Assembly (NCBI GenBank): GCA_038251625.1
Contig: JBBSBE010000149.1
Location: forward strand, 1 to 9,100
Length of the DNA stretch: 9,100 bases
Reading direction: 5' to 3'
Source of the DNA: JBBQXK01 sp038251625
GTDB taxonomy: Bacteria; Pseudomonadota; Alphaproteobacteria; Rhodobacterales; Rhodobacteraceae
Each line of letters opens with the position of its first letter. Within the stretch, counting starts at the first letter, position 1. Positions 6,888 through 9,100 of the stretch are shown in pieces. The position numbers and the translations under genes were made by a program. The notes under the pieces are model-generated. The model saw only the letters and a program-made list of their open reading frames with translations. It was not told the DNA's origin and did not search any database.

Positions 6888-7590
6888 CCTGACGATTTAT
6901 GACAAGGTGGCGGATCGCTGGTGGTCTGATGACATCCGATGGGTGCGCACGCTGAAGAACCTGGTGCCTGGGCGGCTGAATTGGTTCGACCGGCAGATCG
7001 ACTGGCAGGGCAAGGATGTGCTGGACCTTGGCTGTGCCGGGGGGTTCATGGCCGAGGCATTGGCGGCGCGCGGCGCACATGTCACCGGGATCGACCCGGC
7101 GGCCGACGCCATCGACGCCGCCCGTGCCCATGCCCGCGCGACAGGTATGCGCATCGGCTATGATGTGGGCGTGGGCGAGGCTCTGCCCTACGACGATGCC
7201 AGTTTCGATGCCGTGGTCTGCGTCGATGTGCTGGAACATGTGGCCGACCTGCCCCGCGTTCTGGCGCAGGTGACGCGCACCCTGCGCCCCGGCGGGGTGT
7301 TCCTGTTCGACACGATCAACCGCAACCCGCTGGCCCGGCTTGCCACCATCACCATCGCCGAAGATATCCTGCGCCTGTTGCCGCGCGGCACGCATGACCC
7401 GGCCATGTTCATCAAGCCGCGCGAACTGCACCGTGCGATGACCGACGCGGGGCTGGTGCCGGGCGCCATGACCGGCCTTGGCCCGCGCGGGATCAACCGT
7501 CGGTTCGATCTGACCTTTGGTCCCCTGCCACTGACGGCCATCCTCTATATGGGGATCGCGCGCAAACCCTTGGCTGCGGCTGTGTCATGA
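6877..7590 (+). CDS. UbiG-like SAM-dependent O-methyltransferase
   Basis: This class I SAM methyltransferase resembles UbiG, which O-methylates ubiquinone precursors. Motif I is VLDLGCAGGFMAE (48-60), with the acidic residue of the second strand at Asp73 (VTGIDPAADAI). FDAVVCVDVLEHV (110-122) is motif II, and TLRPGGVFLFDTINRNP (135-151) is motif III. UbiG-like details include the N-terminal YDKVADRWWSDD (8-19), LN followed by WFDRQI (34-41), and LPRGTHDPAMFIKPREL (168-184), which is close to the UbiG PGTHDW..F..P.EL block. The 237-residue length fits. Being in an operon with an ABC1 kinase hints at quinone or related lipid chemistry, but the genome probably has a separate true ubiG, so I leave the symbol empty. 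The 5' end overlaps the membrane gene by 11 bases and the 3' end overlaps the DUF427 gene by ATGA. Confidence 0.85.
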   Translation: MRNDLTIYDKVADRWWSDDIRWVRTLKNLVPGRLNWFDRQIDWQGKDVLDLGCAGGFMAEALAARGAHVTGIDPAADAIDAARAHARATGMRIGYDVGVGEALPYDDASFDAVVCVDVLEHVADLPRVLAQVTRTLRPGGVFLFDTINRNPLARLATITIAEDILRLLPRGTHDPAMFIKPRELHRAMTDAGLVPGAMTGLGPRGINRRFDLTFGPLPLTAILYMGIARKPLAAAVS

Positions 7591-8060
7591 CCGATCTGCC
7601 GCGCGAGAACGTGCAATCCTACCCCCGCCCACCCGCGCTGGAACCCGTGGCGCAGCGCATCATGATCCGGCTGGGCGGGGTACTGGTGGCGCAGAGCACC
7701 CGCGCCCTGCGGGTGTTGGAAACCCACCATGCCCCCAGCTATTATCTCCCACCCGAAGATATCCACGCCGCCCTGCTCCCGGTGCAAGGCAGCAGCTACT
7801 GCGAGTGGAAAGGCGTCGCGCGCTATTTCGATGTGATCGCCGGAGGCAGGACGGCCGCCCGCGGTGCGTGGTGCTATGACAGCCCCACCGCCCGCTTTGC
7901 CGCCCTTGCAGGCTATGTGGCGTTTTATGCCGGGCTGATGGAGGAGGTCTGGGTCGGCGATCTGCGCGTCATTCCGCAACCGAGCAGCTTTTACGGCGGC
8001 TGGGTCACACCCAATCTGGACGGCCAGATCAATAGTGCGCCCGGCACGCAACATTGGTAG
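7587..8060 (+). CDS. DUF427 domain protein
   Basis: The 157-residue protein is a single DUF427 unit (Pfam calls the family NTP_transf_9), a small beta-rich fold of unknown biochemical role. The hallmarks are VLETHHAPSYYLPPEDI (43-59), SYCEWKGVARYF (70-81), GAWCYDSPT (93-101), VAFYAG (111-116) and, near the C-terminus, PQPSSFYGGWVTPNL (130-144). The typical second half of that tail, a GPFKGGPGT-like run, appears here as GQINSAPGT. No signal peptide or membrane helix is visible. It begins in the ATGA shared with the UbiG-like gene and is the last gene of the tightly overlapping block, followed by a 52-base gap. Its place beside photolyase-like and flavin genes is the main clue to function. Confidence 0.87.
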   Translation: MTDLPRENVQSYPRPPALEPVAQRIMIRLGGVLVAQSTRALRVLETHHAPSYYLPPEDIHAALLPVQGSSYCEWKGVARYFDVIAGGRTAARGAWCYDSPTARFAALAGYVAFYAGLMEEVWVGDLRVIPQPSSFYGGWVTPNLDGQINSAPGTQHW

Positions 8061-8112
8061 GTTGCGGCAAGGGCGGGACTTTGTCAGCGCCAGTCTACGG
8101 GAAAACAAGGGG

Positions 8113-8697
8113 ATGAAAACAGTGATGCGTGGTCTGATCCCTTTCGCAGTCGCTTGCGCCCTGCTGGGCGGGGCCTTGCTTCCTGCCATGGCCGAAGAGA
8201 CCCTGAGCCGGGATACGTTGATCGAGGATTTCACCATGCAGCCGGAAACCCGTTGGCGGTTCTTCACGGATCAGGTGATGGGGGGCATGTCAACTGGCGG
8301 TGTCACATTTGCGCAGGAAGACGGCCTGAATTTTGCGCGCATGACCGGCCGGGTCAGCACCGCCAACCGGGGCGGGTTCATCCAGATGCGGCTTGATCTT
8401 GTCAGCTCGCCACCTGAAGGCACAAACGGCGTGCGGTTGATGGTGCGCGGCAACGACCAGCGCTATTTCGTACACCTGCGGACTGGGGGCACGATGTTGC
8501 CGTGGCAATACTATCAGGCAGGGATCGCGGTTTCGGAAAGCTGGACTGAAGTGCGCCTGCCGCTGGATGCGTTCACCGCCTCGGGCGGGTTGCTCCGCAA
8601 TGTACCGAAGCCGGGCAGCCTGAGTTCTGTTGCCGTCGTTGCCTACGGCCGCAACCACGACGCCCAGATCGACGTGCGCGAAGTGGGGTTCTACTGA
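8113..8697 (+). CDS. Secreted CIA30-family protein
   Basis: The 194-residue protein belongs to the CIA30 family, named after a mitochondrial complex I assembly factor (NDUFAF1); bacterial members have a galactose-binding-like beta sandwich and unknown function. A signal peptide is clear: Lys2 and Arg6, then a hydrophobic stretch 8-25, and a likely signal peptidase I site after AMA at 25-27, so it should be periplasmic. The domain shows WRFFTDQVMGGMSTG (48-62), ANRGGFIQMRLDL (84-96), GVRLMVRGNDQRYFVHLR (106-123) and SWTEVRLPLDAF (143-154), the expected CIA30 order. The purine tract AAGGGG (8107-8112) directly abuts the ATG at 8113, so initiation at GTG 8122 or ATG 8125 is possible; either leaves a signal peptide. 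It lies 52 bases after the DUF427 gene in the same direction and may be co-transcribed. Confidence 0.85.
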   Translation: MKTVMRGLIPFAVACALLGGALLPAMAEETLSRDTLIEDFTMQPETRWRFFTDQVMGGMSTGGVTFAQEDGLNFARMTGRVSTANRGGFIQMRLDLVSSPPEGTNGVRLMVRGNDQRYFVHLRTGGTMLPWQYYQAGIAVSESWTEVRLPLDAFTASGGLLRNVPKPGSLSSVAVVAYGRNHDAQIDVREVGFY

Positions 8698-8702
8698 ACC
8701 GC

Positions 8703-8729
8703 AAAAGCCCGGCACCTTCTTTCCGGCCT
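8703..8729 (-). terminator. Possible rho-independent terminator for the minus-strand gene
   Basis: Read on the minus strand, AGGCCGG (8729-8723) can pair with CCGGGCT (8712-8706), a seven-base stem with one internal mismatch and a ten-base loop, followed by a short T run (8706-8703). It overlaps the stop codon of the minus-strand gene and lies in the 30-base gap between two converging genes. The stem is short and the T run brief, so it is only a candidate. Confidence 0.35.
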
Positions 8730-9100
8730 ATCCTGCCTCGGGCTGAAGGCGACGCACAAGGGTTCCGCCCGTCTCGATGATCGTTTTCATCCGTTCTTCC
8801 AGCCGGGTCATCTCGGACATCGCGCCTTTCAGGTTTTCGGTATCGTCCCCGACCGTGGCCAGGGACTCGAACAGGCTTTCCGACGTGGCCAACTGGGTCT
8901 CGGCACTTGCGACGACGGCGCGCAACGCTTCCAGCAACTCGCCCGCCTGGGGCATGTCACCCGCCTTTGCCAATCGTTCATCAAGCGCCTGAACCGAGGC
9001 GCGGATGGCCGCGAACCAATCATTTGAAAGGCGCGGCTCGCGCTTGGCCGCCAACATGGCATCACGTTCCAGCCGCCGAACACCCGTTACCACACGGTCG
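8728..9100 (-). CDS. Unrecognised helical protein, C-terminal part (5' end outside window)
   Basis: The minus-strand frame is open to the right edge, so the true start may lie outside; an internal GTG at 9093 or ATG at 9057 are alternatives. The visible 124 or so residues are rich in Glu, Ala, Leu and Arg and look almost wholly helical. Heptad-like spacing runs through ELLEALRAVVASAETQL and LKGAMSEMTRLEERMKTII, suggesting a coiled coil. There is no signal peptide, membrane helix, cysteine or catalytic motif in the visible part. I do not recognise a family. It ends with QPEAG at a TAG and converges on the CIA30 gene, so it belongs to a different transcription unit. Confidence 0.6.
   Translation of the reverse strand, partial: DRVVTGVRRLERDAMLAAKREPRLSNDWFAAIRASVQALDERLAKAGDMPQAGELLEALRAVVASAETQLATSESLFESLATVGDDTENLKGAMSEMTRLEERMKTIIETGGTLVRRLQPEAG

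Overview
The window looks like a marine alphaproteobacterium of the Rhodobacteraceae (Roseobacter group). The reasons are the high GC, the tightly packed genes with ATGA overlaps, and the protein styles: an ABC1 kinase, a renalase-like flavoprotein and a DUF427 protein of the kind common in that family. This is recognition by eye; no database was searched.

Region 1 (1-2028) is the end of a carotenoid/retinal operon: crtY (lycopene beta-cyclase) followed by blh (beta-carotene 15,15'-dioxygenase), joined by a 4-base ATGA overlap. Together they turn lycopene into beta-carotene and then retinal, the chromophore of microbial rhodopsins. No rhodopsin gene lies in the window, so it is expected upstream or elsewhere. 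blh in particular is visibly richer in A+T than the genes that follow.

Region 2 (2029-2192) is a 164-base non-coding junction, the only sizeable gap before a second operon.

Region 3 (2193-8060) is a compact seven-gene plus-strand operon: a DCC-family (DUF393) CxxC protein, a soluble ABC1/AarF-type kinase, a photolyase/cryptochrome-like flavoprotein, a renalase-like FAD oxidoreductase, a membrane ICMT/MddA-like methyltransferase, a UbiG-like SAM methyltransferase and a DUF427 protein. The genes after the kinase overlap or nearly overlap. A secreted CIA30-family protein follows after 52 bases (8113-8697). Two flavoproteins, two methyltransferases, a UbiB-type kinase and a thiol/disulfide protein suggest a light- or redox-linked pathway acting on a lipid, quinone or other small molecule. 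The substrate is not visible.

The most interesting protein is the photolyase-like one. It begins directly with the helical FAD-binding domain, and what looks like the Rossmann-like antenna domain, normally N-terminal, lies at the C-terminus. This suggests a circularly permuted photolyase/cryptochrome.

Region 4 (8728 to the right edge) is the 3' end of a minus-strand gene for a helical, probably coiled-coil protein that I do not recognise. It converges on the CIA30 gene, and a possible terminator hairpin lies between them.
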